27,173 nucleotides of DNA, taken from the NCBI GenBank assembly GCA_902478365.1, contig CABSKX010000029.1, positions 1 through 27,173 on the forward strand, in the 5' to 3' direction. The notes below the pieces were generated by a model, which worked only from the letters and a program-made list of their open reading frames with translations, ran no database searches and was not told the origin of the DNA. Position numbers and translations under genes: made by a program. The DNA is from an uncultured Collinsella sp. Its GTDB lineage: Bacteria; Actinomycetota; Coriobacteriia; Coriobacteriales; Coriobacteriaceae. Of this stretch, positions 1 through 6,491 are shown in pieces. Numbering within the stretch: position 1 is the first letter of the stretch; each line of letters begins with the position of its first letter.

Positions 1-28
1 TGGGCTCGGAGATGTGTATAAGAGACAG
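1..28 (+). other. Nextera (Tn5) sequencing adapter remnant
   Basis: Positions 10-28 read AGATGTGTATAAGAGACAG, exactly the 19-base Tn5 mosaic end used in Nextera libraries. The nine bases before it (TGGGCTCGG) match the end of the read-2 adapter tail. This is library-preparation sequence left at a contig end, not genomic DNA. Any gene or repeat call that includes these bases should be trimmed. Confidence 0.96.
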
Positions 29-361
29 GCTTTCCGTCTTGCGCAGGACTGTAGAGCAGCAAACTTAATATATTTCGCCGCCCCTCTGCCAAGCCCAGGC
101 GACTCCACGCACTTTACCTGCGTAAACAATGTGAGTGAAATATGAATCTCGATGGATACGCCCGCAGCCGTGTATACTAAACAGCTGTGTGTAACCAGGG
201 GAGTATTCTGGCTGGACAAAATGCCTGCTTAATAGGGTTGTCAGGTAGTCCGGGCGAAATACAAGGCTGGGGAGCGCGTCGTGTAAGTAGTGGTCCTCTA
301 GGGGCGTACGCTCGGTGGTGTACGCATTGTCCCAAGACCACGCGAGAGTTGGGATCATATC
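29..361. other. Unexplained, possibly chimeric contig-end sequence
   Basis: These 333 bases lie between the adapter and rplC. In S10 operons rpsJ (S10) almost always sits just before rplC, but no S10-like frame is visible. Base composition looks close to 50 percent GC, lower than the genes that follow, and codon use is not like theirs. A minus-strand open frame (65-853) and a plus-strand one (187-477) cross into rplC and look like chance. No promoter, repeat or RNA gene is recognised. A chimeric assembly end is the simplest reading; a true operon start with rpsJ elsewhere is the alternative. Confidence 0.55.
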
Positions 362-982
362 TTGATCAGCATGATTCTCGGCCGCAAGATTGGCATGACC
401 CAGGTTTGGGACGAGGACGACAACGTCGTTCCCGTCACGGTCATCCAGGCTGGCCCCTGCGCTGTCTCGCAGGTTAAAACTCAGGCAACCGACGGCTATG
501 ACGCCGTCCAGATCGGTTTCGGCGACATCAAGGCCAAGAACGTGAACAAGCCCATGGCTGGTCACTTCGCCAAGGCTGGCGTCGAGCCTGTCCGCTTCCT
601 TCGTGAGGTCCGCGTCGAGAACGGCGAGGAGCACAAGGTCGGCGAGGTCGTCACCGTCGCTGATTTCGCTGATGTCGAGAAGGTCGACGTCATCGGTACC
701 TCCAAGGGTAAGGGCTTCCAGGGTCGCATCAAGCGCTGGGGTCAGCGCCGCGGTCCTATGACGCATGGTTCTCACTTCCAGCGTCACCCCGGTTCTATCG
801 GTCAGTGCGCCTATCCTGCGCGCGTCCTCAAGGGCGTCAAGATGGCCGGTCACATGGGTAACGAGCGCGTTACCGTCAAGAACCTTTCCGTTGTCCGCAT
901 CGATGCCGAGCAGAACCTCATCTTGGTCAAGGGCGCTGTCCCGGGTGCCAAGAATGGTCTCGTCGCCATCCGTATGGCCTAA
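362..982 (+). CDS. rplC: 50S ribosomal protein L3
   Basis: L3 is an early-assembly 23S rRNA-binding protein with a loop reaching the peptidyl-transferase centre. The family signature ILGRKIGMTQVWDE is near the N-terminus, and the central GKGFQG...KRWGQRRGPMTHGSHFQRHPGSIG stretch (split by a few residues) forms the conserved loop region. Length is about 206 residues, normal for the family. The start is uncertain: TTG at 362 gives MISMILGRKIG, the usual family N-terminus, while the in-frame ATG at 371 is three residues later. Neither has a good Shine-Dalgarno, in contrast to every downstream gene. The TTG could be an original ATG altered at a chimeric junction. It heads a run of twelve ribosomal genes; rpsJ, the normal upstream neighbour, is missing. 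Confidence 0.95.
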   Translation: MISMILGRKIGMTQVWDEDDNVVPVTVIQAGPCAVSQVKTQATDGYDAVQIGFGDIKAKNVNKPMAGHFAKAGVEPVRFLREVRVENGEEHKVGEVVTVADFADVEKVDVIGTSKGKGFQGRIKRWGQRRGPMTHGSHFQRHPGSIGQCAYPARVLKGVKMAGHMGNERVTVKNLSVVRIDAEQNLILVKGAVPGAKNGLVAIRMA

Positions 983-1028
983 GGGCCCAGCCCATTTAGC
1001 CCAGCGTCATACCAAGGAGAACACTTAA

Positions 1029-1655
1029 ATGGCAAAGTTTGAAGTAAAGAACAGCGAGGGCAAGAAGGTCGCCGAGGCCGAGCTCGCCGCTGAGGTGTAC
1101 GGCATCGAGCCGAACATCCACGTTATGCACCACATCGTCAAGTGCCAGATGGCCTCTTGGCGTCAGGGCACCCAGTCCGCTAAGGGCCGCTCTGAGGTTT
1201 CCGGTGGCGGCAAGAAGCCTTGGCGTCAGAAGGGCACCGGCCGTGCCCGCCAGGGTTCCATCCGTGCTGCCCAGTGGCGTCACGGTGGCGTTGTCTTCGC
1301 CCCCAAGCCCCGTTCCTACGCTAAGCGTATGAACAACAAGGAGGTCAAGCTGGCTATGCGCTCCGCGCTGTCCGCCAAGCTGGCCGATGGCGAGCTCGTG
1401 CTCGTCGACGACTACGGCTTCGAGAAGCCTTCCACCAAGGCTGCCGTCGCCATGCTCAAGGCTCTCGGCCTTGAGGGCAAGCGTCTGACCATCATCGTTC
1501 GCGATGAGGACGTCAACGCCTACCTGTCGTTCCGCAACATTCCCAAGACGTTCATCATCACCGCTGACGAGGCCAACACCTACGATCTCGTCAACAACAA
1601 CGCCGTGCTGATGCCCGCCGACATCGCCGCTCACTTCGGGGAGGTGCTTGCATAA
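1029..1655 (+). CDS. rplD: 50S ribosomal protein L4
   Basis: L4 binds 23S rRNA domain I and lines the exit tunnel; in some bacteria it also controls its own operon. The protein has 208 residues. The family loop is clear: a basic RSEVSGGGKKPWRQKGTGRA stretch followed by RQGSIRAAQWRHGGVVFAPKPR, with the hallmark KPWRQKGTGRAR tunnel extension at about residues 62-75. The start has a good ribosome-binding site, AAGGAGA at 1014-1020, eight bases before ATG. It lies 46 bases after rplC, and its TAA stop is immediately followed by the ATG of rplW with no spacer, which suggests translational coupling. Confidence 0.97.
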   Translation: MAKFEVKNSEGKKVAEAELAAEVYGIEPNIHVMHHIVKCQMASWRQGTQSAKGRSEVSGGGKKPWRQKGTGRARQGSIRAAQWRHGGVVFAPKPRSYAKRMNNKEVKLAMRSALSAKLADGELVLVDDYGFEKPSTKAAVAMLKALGLEGKRLTIIVRDEDVNAYLSFRNIPKTFIITADEANTYDLVNNNAVLMPADIAAHFGEVLA

Positions 1656-1943
1656 ATGACCGCCCACGAGATCATCATCCGTCCGATCGTGTCCGAGCGT
1701 TCCTTCTCCGGCATGGAGCTGAACAAGTACACGTTCGAGGTCGCCAAGGATGCTAACAAGTATCAGATCAAGGACGCTGTCGAGGAGATCTTCGGCGTCA
1801 AGGTCGTTCGCGTGAACACCCTGACGGTCAAGCCCAAGACCAAGCGCGTGCGCTATGTCGCCGGCAAGACCCGTTCTTGGAAGAAGGCCATCGTCACGCT
1901 GGCCGAGGGCGACACCATCGAGGTCTTTGGCAACCAGGCCTAA
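1656..1943 (+). CDS. rplW: 50S ribosomal protein L23
   Basis: L23 sits at the tunnel exit and docks trigger factor and SRP. At 95 residues it has normal bacterial length. The order IIRPIVSERS near the N-terminus, YTFEVAKDANKYQIKDAVEE in the middle, and VNTLTVKPKTKRVR near the C-terminus is diagnostic. The ATG abuts the rplD stop, and the ribosome-binding site GGGGAGG lies inside the last codons of rplD (1638-1644). A 179-base structured gap follows before rplB, so L23 closes the first sub-block of the operon. Confidence 0.97.
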   Translation: MTAHEIIIRPIVSERSFSGMELNKYTFEVAKDANKYQIKDAVEEIFGVKVVRVNTLTVKPKTKRVRYVAGKTRSWKKAIVTLAEGDTIEVFGNQA

Positions 1944-2122
1944 GACTCGCTGCTGTTGAGTGAGCTCATGCCTCCCAAAAAGGGGAGGCGAGAGCTCAAG
2001 GTTTTGGGCGTATAAAATGGACACGCCCGGAACCGTGTATACGTCCGGTGTCATCGCACCCGAGGCAGAACCTCGAATCCCTGTCTGCGATGGCTAACGG
2101 ATTCCTATTGAAAGGGATTGTA
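1944..2122 (+). promoter_or_regulatory. Structured leader between rplW and rplB
   Basis: This 179-base gap is far longer than the other spacers and is packed with inverted repeats. Stem 1 pairs TGAGCTC (1961-1967) with GAGCTCA (1992-1998) and continues with GCCTCCC (1970-1976) to GGGAGGC (1983-1989). Stem 2 is GGGCGT (2006-2011) with ACGCCC (2023-2028), its loop holding ATAAAATGG. Stem 3 is CCGGA (2027-2031) with TCCGG (2044-2048). Stem 4 is CATCGCA (2052-2058) with TGCGATG (2086-2092), enclosing a CGAGG/CCTCG hairpin (2061-2075). The rplB ribosome-binding site follows. Stem 1 then a short T-run (2002-2005) could act as an attenuator. A ribosomal-protein autoregulatory leader is the likely role; the ligand is not known. 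Confidence 0.6.
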
Positions 2123-2953
2123 ATGGCTGTAAAGCACCTTAAGCCGACCTCCGCTGGTAGGCGTTGGCAGACGATCTCCGACTTCTCCGAGATCACCTGC
2201 ACCAAGCCCGAGAAGTCTCTTCTCGAGCCCCTGCCCAAGAAGGCCGGTCGTAACAACAACGGCCGCATCACCACCCGCCACCAGGGCGGCGGCGTGAAGC
2301 GTCGTTACCGCGTGATCGACTTCAAGCGCAACAAGGACGGCGTGCCCGCCAAGGTTGCCACGATCGAGTACGATCCGAACCGTTCCGCTCGCATCGCTCT
2401 GCTGCACTACGCTGACGGTGAGAAGCGCTACATCCTGGCCCCCAAGGGCCTCGAGGTCGGTCAGACCATCATGTCCGGTTCTGACGCCGACATCAAGCCG
2501 GGCAACGCTCTGCCCCTCGCCGACATCCCCGTCGGTACGCTCATCCACGCCGTCGAGTTCCAGCCGGGCAAGGGCGCTGCTATCGCCCGTTCCGCCGGTA
2601 ACTCCTGCCAGCTGATGGGTAAGGAGGGCAAGTACGCTATCGTCCGTATGCCTTCCTCCGAGATGCGCCGCATCCTCGTTACCTGCCGCGCCACCGTCGG
2701 TGAGGTCGGCAACGCCGATCACTCCAACATCGTCATCGGCAAGGCCGGCCGTAAGCGTCACATGAACGTGCGCCCGACCGTCCGCGGTACCGTCATGAAC
2801 CCTGTCGACCACCCGCACGGCGGTGGCGAGGGCAAGAACCACACCTCTGGTCGTCCCTCCGTTACCCCCTGGGGTAAGCCGACGAAGGGCCTTCGTACGC
2901 GCAAGAAGAAGAAGGTCTCGAACCAGCACATCATTCGTCGCCGTAAGAAGTAA
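2123..2953 (+). CDS. rplB: 50S ribosomal protein L2
   Basis: L2 is a core 23S rRNA-binding protein needed for subunit joining and peptidyl-transferase activity. The ATG at 2123 gives MAVKHLKPTSAGRRWQTISD, the standard L2 N-terminus, and 276 residues, the usual length. It is preceded by GAAAGGG at about 2110-2116. The frame stays open upstream to a GTG at 2048, but those codons fall in the hairpin leader and do not match L2. Family hallmarks include NNNGRITTRHQGGGVKRRYR near the N-terminus and the VRPTVRGTVMNPVDHPHGGG segment, whose His in HPHGGG is the conserved catalytic-centre histidine. The C-terminus is strongly basic. rpsS follows after 32 bases. Confidence 0.97.
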   Translation: MAVKHLKPTSAGRRWQTISDFSEITCTKPEKSLLEPLPKKAGRNNNGRITTRHQGGGVKRRYRVIDFKRNKDGVPAKVATIEYDPNRSARIALLHYADGEKRYILAPKGLEVGQTIMSGSDADIKPGNALPLADIPVGTLIHAVEFQPGKGAAIARSAGNSCQLMGKEGKYAIVRMPSSEMRRILVTCRATVGEVGNADHSNIVIGKAGRKRHMNVRPTVRGTVMNPVDHPHGGGEGKNHTSGRPSVTPWGKPTKGLRTRKKKKVSNQHIIRRRKK

Positions 2954-2985
2954 TTTCGGATACCGAGTTTTAGGAGAAAGCACTT

Positions 2986-3246
2986 ATGAGCAGAAGTCTC
3001 AAAAAGGGCCCGTTCGTGGAGACTCGCCTTCTCTCGCGTATCACCGCGATGAACGAGGCTGGCAAGAAGGACGTCGTGAAGACCTGGTCCCGCGCGTCCA
3101 CCATCTTCCCCGAGATGGTTGGTCACACCATCGCCGTCCACGACGGCCGCAAGCATGTGCCCGTGTATGTTACCGAGTCCATGGTTGGTCACAAGCTCGG
3201 CGAGTTCGCGCCGACTCGTACGTTCCGTGGCCACAAGGCCAAATAG
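2986..3246 (+). CDS. rpsS: 30S ribosomal protein S19
   Basis: S19 forms a heterodimer with S13 in the 30S head and contacts the A-site tRNA region. The 86-residue protein has the full family signature: MSRSLKKGPFV at the start, then WSRASTIFPEMVGHTIAVHDG, and VTESMVGHKLGEFAPTRTF near the C-terminus. The ribosome-binding site TAGGAGAAAG lies just before the ATG. Spacing to rplV is short (14 bases), consistent with one transcript. Confidence 0.97.
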   Translation: MSRSLKKGPFVETRLLSRITAMNEAGKKDVVKTWSRASTIFPEMVGHTIAVHDGRKHVPVYVTESMVGHKLGEFAPTRTFRGHKAK

Positions 3247-3260
3247 GGGGTTAACCGTAA

Positions 3261-3632
3261 ATGGCAACTAAGTCTATTGAAACTGAGGCCACCGAGGTTC
3301 GCGCCGTCGCTAAGTACGTGCGTGTTTCCCCCAGCAAGGCCCGCCTGGTGGTCGATCTGATCCGCCGCAAGCCTGTCGCTCAGGCCTTCGACATCCTCCA
3401 CTTCTGCGACCGCGCCGTCGCCGTGGATGTCGAGAAGGTTCTCCGTTCCGCCGTTGCGAACGCCGAGAACAACAACGGTCTGCGTGCCGACAACCTGGTT
3501 GTCGCCGCTGCCTATGTTGACGAGGGTCCGACGCTTAAGCGCATCCGTCCCCGCGCCAAGGGTTCCGCTTCTCGCATTCTGAAGCGTACTTCCCACATCA
3601 CCGTCGTCGTTGCTCCTCGAAAGGAGGCGTAA
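3261..3632 (+). CDS. rplV: 50S ribosomal protein L22
   Basis: L22 lines the peptide exit tunnel; its beta-hairpin is where macrolide-resistance mutations arise. The protein has 123 residues. It carries RAVAKYVRVSPSKARLVVDL near the N-terminus, SAVANAENNNGLRADNLVV in the middle, and the hairpin GPTLKRIRPRAKGSASRI at about residues 91-108, followed by KRTSHITVVV. There is an N-terminal extension of roughly ten residues (MATKSIETEA) before the conserved start of the fold. Its final codons contain AAAGGAGG, which serves as the ribosome-binding site of rpsC. Confidence 0.97.
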   Translation: MATKSIETEATEVRAVAKYVRVSPSKARLVVDLIRRKPVAQAFDILHFCDRAVAVDVEKVLRSAVANAENNNGLRADNLVVAAAYVDEGPTLKRIRPRAKGSASRILKRTSHITVVVAPRKEA

Positions 3633-3638
3633 AGCTGT

Positions 3639-4349
3639 ATGGGTCAGAAAGTCTACCCCACCGGCTTCCGTCTTGGCATTACCGAGAACTGGCGCTCCCG
3701 CTGGTTCGCAGAGAAGGATTACGCTAAGACCCTCGGTAACGATCTCGAGATCCGCAAGTACCTCGAGAAGCGTCTTTCCCGCGCAGCTGTCTCCCGCGTC
3801 GAGATCGAGCGCGCTGGCGACAAGGTGAAGGTCATCATCCTCACCGCTCGCCCCGGCGTTGTCATCGGTAAGAAGGGTGCCGAGATCGATACCCTCCGCA
3901 CCGAGCTCGAGAAGGTCGCTGGCGTCTCCAAGGGCCAGCTCTCCGTCGACGTTGTCGAGATCAAGCGCCCCGAGCTCGACGCCAACCTCGTTGCTCAGTC
4001 TATCGCCGAGCAGCTCGAGGGCCGCGTTGCCTTCCGTCGCGCTATGCGCAAGGCTGTCCAGTCCGCCCGCAAGGCCGGCGCTAAGGGCATCCGTATCCAG
4101 TGCTCCGGTCGTCTCGGCGGCGCCGAGATGGGCCGTCGTGAGTGGTACCGCGAGGGTCGCGTGCCTCTGCACACCCTCCGTGCCAAGATCGACTACGGCA
4201 CGGCTGTCGCCAGCACCACCATGGGCGCTTGCGGCGTGAAGGTCTGGATCTACCTGGGCGAGAAGCTCCCGGGCCAGCCTGTTCCCAACCCTGCACTCGA
4301 GGGCTCTTCCCGTCCTCGTCGTCGTAACTCCGAGAGGAGGGGTCAGTAG
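3639..4349 (+). CDS. rpsC: 30S ribosomal protein S3
   Basis: S3 lies at the mRNA entry channel and takes part in mRNA unwinding. Its 236 residues match bacterial S3. It begins MGQKVYPTGFRLGITENW, has the KH-domain GxxG motif VVIGKKGAEI at about residues 71-80, and has the C-terminal SGRLGGAEMGRREWYREGR signature at about residues 154-172. The ribosome-binding site AAAGGAGG falls inside the end of rplV. The TAG stop overlaps the GTG start of rplP by one base, so L16 is probably translated by re-initiation. Confidence 0.97.
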   Translation: MGQKVYPTGFRLGITENWRSRWFAEKDYAKTLGNDLEIRKYLEKRLSRAAVSRVEIERAGDKVKVIILTARPGVVIGKKGAEIDTLRTELEKVAGVSKGQLSVDVVEIKRPELDANLVAQSIAEQLEGRVAFRRAMRKAVQSARKAGAKGIRIQCSGRLGGAEMGRREWYREGRVPLHTLRAKIDYGTAVASTTMGACGVKVWIYLGEKLPGQPVPNPALEGSSRPRRRNSERRGQ

Positions 4350-4852
4350 TGCTTGCCCCTAAGCGTATTCTTCACCGCAAGGTGCAGCGTGGCTCCATGA
4401 AGGGCCAGGCCAAGGGTAATACCGAGCTGCATTTCGGCGAGTTTGGTATCCAGGCTCTCGAGGCCCATTGGATCACCAACCGTCAGATCGAGGCCGCTCG
4501 TATTGCCATGACCCGCTACATGAAGCGTGGCGGTCGTGTCTACATCACGATCTTCCCCGATAAGCCCATCACCAAGAAGCCTGCCGAGACTCGCATGGGT
4601 TCTGGTAAGGGTAACCCCGAGGAGTGGGTGGCCGTCGTCAAGCCCGGCCGCATCATGTTCGAGGTCAAGGGCGTGCCCGAGGAGGTCGCTCGCGAGGCTC
4701 TGCGTCTTGCACAGCACAAGCTTCCCATCAAGACCAAGATTGTTGCTGCCAAGAACGCTGAGCAGCGCATCGAGAAGGAGATGGCTGAGGAGGCCGCTCT
4801 CGAGGCCAAGTGGGCTGCTGAGGACGCCGCCGCCGCCAAGGAGGAGAACTAA
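4349..4852 (+). CDS. rplP: 50S ribosomal protein L16 with extended C-terminal tail
   Basis: L16 sits near the A-site and helps position tRNA acceptor arms. Conserved segments include KVQRGSMKGQAKGNTELHFG, WITNRQIEAARIAMTRYMKR, FPDKPITKKPAETRMGSGKG and WVAVVKPGRIMFEVKGVPEE. The start is GTG, overlapping the rpsC stop, as expected for coupled genes. At 167 residues it is about 30 longer than the usual 135-140. The extra part, after about residue 133, is a low-complexity helix rich in Ala, Glu and Lys (for example AEEAALEAKWAAEDAAAAKE). The extension keeps the same frame and ends exactly at the rpmC start, so a frameshift is unlikely. It looks like a lineage-specific tail. Confidence 0.96.
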   Translation: MLAPKRILHRKVQRGSMKGQAKGNTELHFGEFGIQALEAHWITNRQIEAARIAMTRYMKRGGRVYITIFPDKPITKKPAETRMGSGKGNPEEWVAVVKPGRIMFEVKGVPEEVAREALRLAQHKLPIKTKIVAAKNAEQRIEKEMAEEAALEAKWAAEDAAAAKEEN

Positions 4853-5067
4853 TGAAGCCCGCAGAGATTCGTGAGCTCTCGGACGCTCAGCTCGTTGAGA
4901 AGCTGAAGGAAATGCGCGCCGAGCTCTTTAACCTTCGTTTCCAGATGGCCACCAGCCAGCTGGACAACACCGCTCGCGTCAACACCGTGAAGAAGGACAT
5001 CGCTCGCGTCCTCACGGAGCAGCGCGCCCGCGAGATCGCAGCGGAGAAGTCCGCTGTCGCCGAGTAG
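4852..5067 (+). CDS. rpmC: 50S ribosomal protein L29
   Basis: L29 is a small two-helix protein next to L23 at the tunnel exit. The 71-residue sequence shows the family pattern: EIRELSDAQLVEKLKEMRAE then LFNLRFQMATSQLDNTARV and a basic IKDIARVLT-like region (here KKDIARVLTEQRAREIA). The ATG overlaps the rplP TAA by one base (TAATG), again indicating coupling. A short Ala/Glu-rich tail ends the protein. rpsQ follows after 16 bases. Confidence 0.96.
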   Translation: MKPAEIRELSDAQLVEKLKEMRAELFNLRFQMATSQLDNTARVNTVKKDIARVLTEQRAREIAAEKSAVAE

Positions 5068-5083
5068 GACCTAAGGAGAGAAC

Positions 5084-5344
5084 ATGACTGATTCGCGTAA
5101 CTCGCGTAAGGTCCGTACGGGTGTCGTTACCTCCGTCTCCGGTGCCAAGACCATCGTTGTCACCATCACCGAGCGCAAGCGTCACCCCAAGTACGGCAAG
5201 ATGATGACCAGCTCCAAGAAGCTGCACGCTCACGACGAGGAGTGCACGGCTGGCGTGGGCGATACCGTCCGCGTTATGGAGACCCGTCCTATGTCCAAGA
5301 TGAAGCGTTGGCGCCTCATCGAGGTCGTCGAGCGCGCTAAATAA
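5084..5344 (+). CDS. rpsQ: 30S ribosomal protein S17
   Basis: S17 is an OB-fold protein that binds 16S rRNA in the 30S body early in assembly. The 86 residues contain the signatures RKVRTGVVTSVSGAKTIVVT, RKRHPKYGKMMTSSKKLHAH and GDTVRVMETRPMSKMKRWRL, all typical of the family. The ribosome-binding site AAGGAGAG lies about eight bases before the ATG. It is the last gene of the classical S10 operon; the 118-base gap after it marks the S10/spc boundary. Confidence 0.97.
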   Translation: MTDSRNSRKVRTGVVTSVSGAKTIVVTITERKRHPKYGKMMTSSKKLHAHDEECTAGVGDTVRVMETRPMSKMKRWRLIEVVERAK

Positions 5345-5462
5345 GCAGTCGCTCTTACGACTTGTACGTTTCCGAAGATGTGCGTATGCCTGGCTTGCAT
5401 ACCACGGGCCGTATAAAGGCTGCGCACCTCTCTTCGGTTCTTAGTTCGGAGGAACATCTACC
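5345..5462 (+). promoter_or_regulatory. Structured leader before rplN (predicted three-way junction)
   Basis: The gap between rpsQ and rplN folds, by inspection, into a three-way junction. Outer helix P1 pairs 5372-5378 (CCGAAGA) with 5431-5437 (TCTTCGG) and continues with 5380-5383 (GTGC) to 5424-5427 (GCAC). Hairpin P2 is GTATGC (5384-5389) with GCATAC (5397-5402). Hairpin P3 is GCC (5408-5410) with GGC (5418-5420), leaving the loop GTATAAA. The rplN ribosome-binding site GGAGG (5448-5452) follows. The loop motif resembles the ATAAAA-containing loop of stem 2 before rplB. A regulatory RNA for the spc-type transcript is the best guess; the GTATAAA could also be part of a promoter, but no matching -35 is evident. 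Confidence 0.55.
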
Positions 5463-5831
5463 ATGATTCAGATGCAAACCATGCTGAACGTCGCCGACAA
5501 CTCCGGCGCTCGCAAGATTCGCTGCATCAAGGTGCTTGGCGGTTCCAAGCGTCGTTATGCAGGCATCGGCGATGTGTTCATCGGTGCTGTCCAGGAGGCT
5601 ACCCCTGGCGCCAACGTCAAGAAGAAGGACGTTGTCCGTTGCGTCGTCGTTCGCACCGTTAAGGAGATCCGCCGCAAGGATGGCTCCTACATTCGCTTTG
5701 ATGAGAACGCCTGCGTTGTCATCAACAACGATGGTTCGCCCGTCGGCACCCGTATCTTCGGGCCCGTCGCTCGCGAGCTTCGTGACAAGAAGTACATGAA
5801 GATCGTCTCGCTCGCTCCCGAGACCCTGTAG
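5463..5831 (+). CDS. rplN: 50S ribosomal protein L14
   Basis: L14 contributes to intersubunit bridges and contacts 16S rRNA. The 122-residue length is exactly typical. The sequence opens MIQMQTMLNVADNSGARKIR and contains KVLGGSKRRYAGIGDVFI, the basic VKKKDVVRCVVVRT strand, and FDENACVVINNDGSPVGTRI, then ends with the conserved REL..KKYMKIVSLAPE pattern. In E. coli this is the first gene of the spc operon; here too it follows a long structured gap, which argues for its own control point. Confidence 0.97.
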   Translation: MIQMQTMLNVADNSGARKIRCIKVLGGSKRRYAGIGDVFIGAVQEATPGANVKKKDVVRCVVVRTVKEIRRKDGSYIRFDENACVVINNDGSPVGTRIFGPVARELRDKKYMKIVSLAPETL

Positions 5832-5844
5832 TTAGGGGAGATAT

Positions 5845-6150
5845 ATGTATATCAAGAAGGGCGATAAGGTCCAGGTTCTCTCTGGTAAGGATCGCGGCAA
5901 GCAGGGCGTTGTCCTGCGTGCTCTCCCCGCCGAGAACAAGGTCGTTGTCGAGGGCGTTTCGGTCGTCAAGAAGGCCGTCAAGCCCAACGCTGCCAACCAA
6001 CAGGGCGGCATCGTTTCGCAGGAGGCTCCCATCGACGCCTCCAACGTCAATCTCGTTTGCCCCGAGTGCGGTAAGGTTACCCGCGTCGGTCACGAGAAGG
6101 ACGGCAAGAACAAGCTGCGCGTCTGCAAGAAGTGCGGCCACAAGTTCTAA
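5845..6150 (+). CDS. rplX: 50S ribosomal protein L24 with four-cysteine C-terminus
   Basis: L24 is one of the two assembly-initiator proteins of the 50S subunit. The KOW motif is visible near the N-terminus (IKKGDKVQVLSGKDRGKQGV), followed by VVEGVSVVKKAVKPN and the QGGIVSQEAPIDASNVNLV segment. The 101-residue protein ends with CPECGKVTRV and, after a short loop, CKKCGHKF. These four Cys have the spacing of a zinc ribbon; many L24 proteins lack them. The ribosome-binding site GGGGAGA (5835-5841) lies just before the ATG. In most bacteria rplE (L5) follows directly; here a terminator follows 26 bases after the stop. Confidence 0.96.
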   Translation: MYIKKGDKVQVLSGKDRGKQGVVLRALPAENKVVVEGVSVVKKAVKPNAANQQGGIVSQEAPIDASNVNLVCPECGKVTRVGHEKDGKNKLRVCKKCGHKF

Positions 6151-6176
6151 GCTGCCCGCAACATCAAGTTGCTAGC

Positions 6177-6210
6177 AAAGGCCCGGATGCCACGGCACCC
6201 GGGCCTTTTT
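6177..6210 (+). terminator. Rho-independent terminator after rplX
   Basis: GGCCCGG (6180-6186) pairs with CCGGGCC (6199-6205), with TGCC/GGCA extending the stem after a one-base mismatch. A run of T (6206-6210) follows directly, and an A-run precedes the stem. It ends the ribosomal transcript only 26 bases after the L24 stop. Confidence 0.93.
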
Positions 6211-6218
6211 CTATCCCT

Positions 6219-6259
6219 ACTCATTGGGGATACTCATTGGGGACAGACTTAAATGAGTA
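6219..6259. repeat. Small inverted and direct repeat with GGGGACAGA core
   Basis: ACTCATTGGGGA occurs twice in tandem (6219-6230 and 6232-6243). TACTCATT (6231-6238) pairs with AATGAGTA (6252-6259) around the loop GGGGACAGACTTA. The GGGGAC(A/G)GA core is shared with the 28-bp repeats at 11971 and 12706. Such short palindromic pieces resemble REP or MITE elements; no transposase is in the window. Confidence 0.55.
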
Positions 6260-6480
6260 CCCTAACTGGGTAAGCATAAATGAGCGGGTCGTGCTGTATA
6301 AATTGCTTGTGTGCGCGTTTATGCGCGTTAGATTGCGTTTAATTACGCACTTATGCGTATATATGCACCGTTTACGGGGCAATAATGACCGTTTAACGAT
6401 GAGATACGCAAAAACGCGCACAGACGCGCGTGTTTGTGCGAATATAGAGCTGTCAGAAATGCAAGACGTTCTATGACACA
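6260..6480 (+). promoter_or_regulatory. AT-rich control region with repeated TGCGT-type motifs
   Basis: This stretch is much richer in A/T than its surroundings and holds no gene. Short related motifs recur: TGCGCG, TTGCGTTTA, TTACGCA, TATGCG and ATACGCA. TGCGT (6334-6338) and ACGCA (6345-6349) form an inverted repeat, and CGCACA (6417-6422) pairs with TGTGCG (6435-6440). A TATATA at 6358-6363 could be a -10 element, with TTGCGT (6333-6338) as a rather distant -35. The region probably holds the promoter and operators of the downstream oxidoreductase-regulator pair, possibly bound by the DeoR-family protein. That link is inferred. Confidence 0.5.
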
Positions 6481-6491
6481 GGAGACACATA

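Noticed and set aside
65..853. 262-residue minus-strand open frame across the adapter side and rplC
   Set aside because: It is antisense to the genuine L3 gene and enters the unexplained contig end; high GC with Arg/Leu/Asp-rich shadow composition and no family features.
2048..2122. 25-residue N-terminal extension of L2 from GTG at 2048
   Set aside because: It falls within the hairpin leader, does not match L2 N-termini, and the ATG at 2123 has a ribosome-binding site and gives the normal length.
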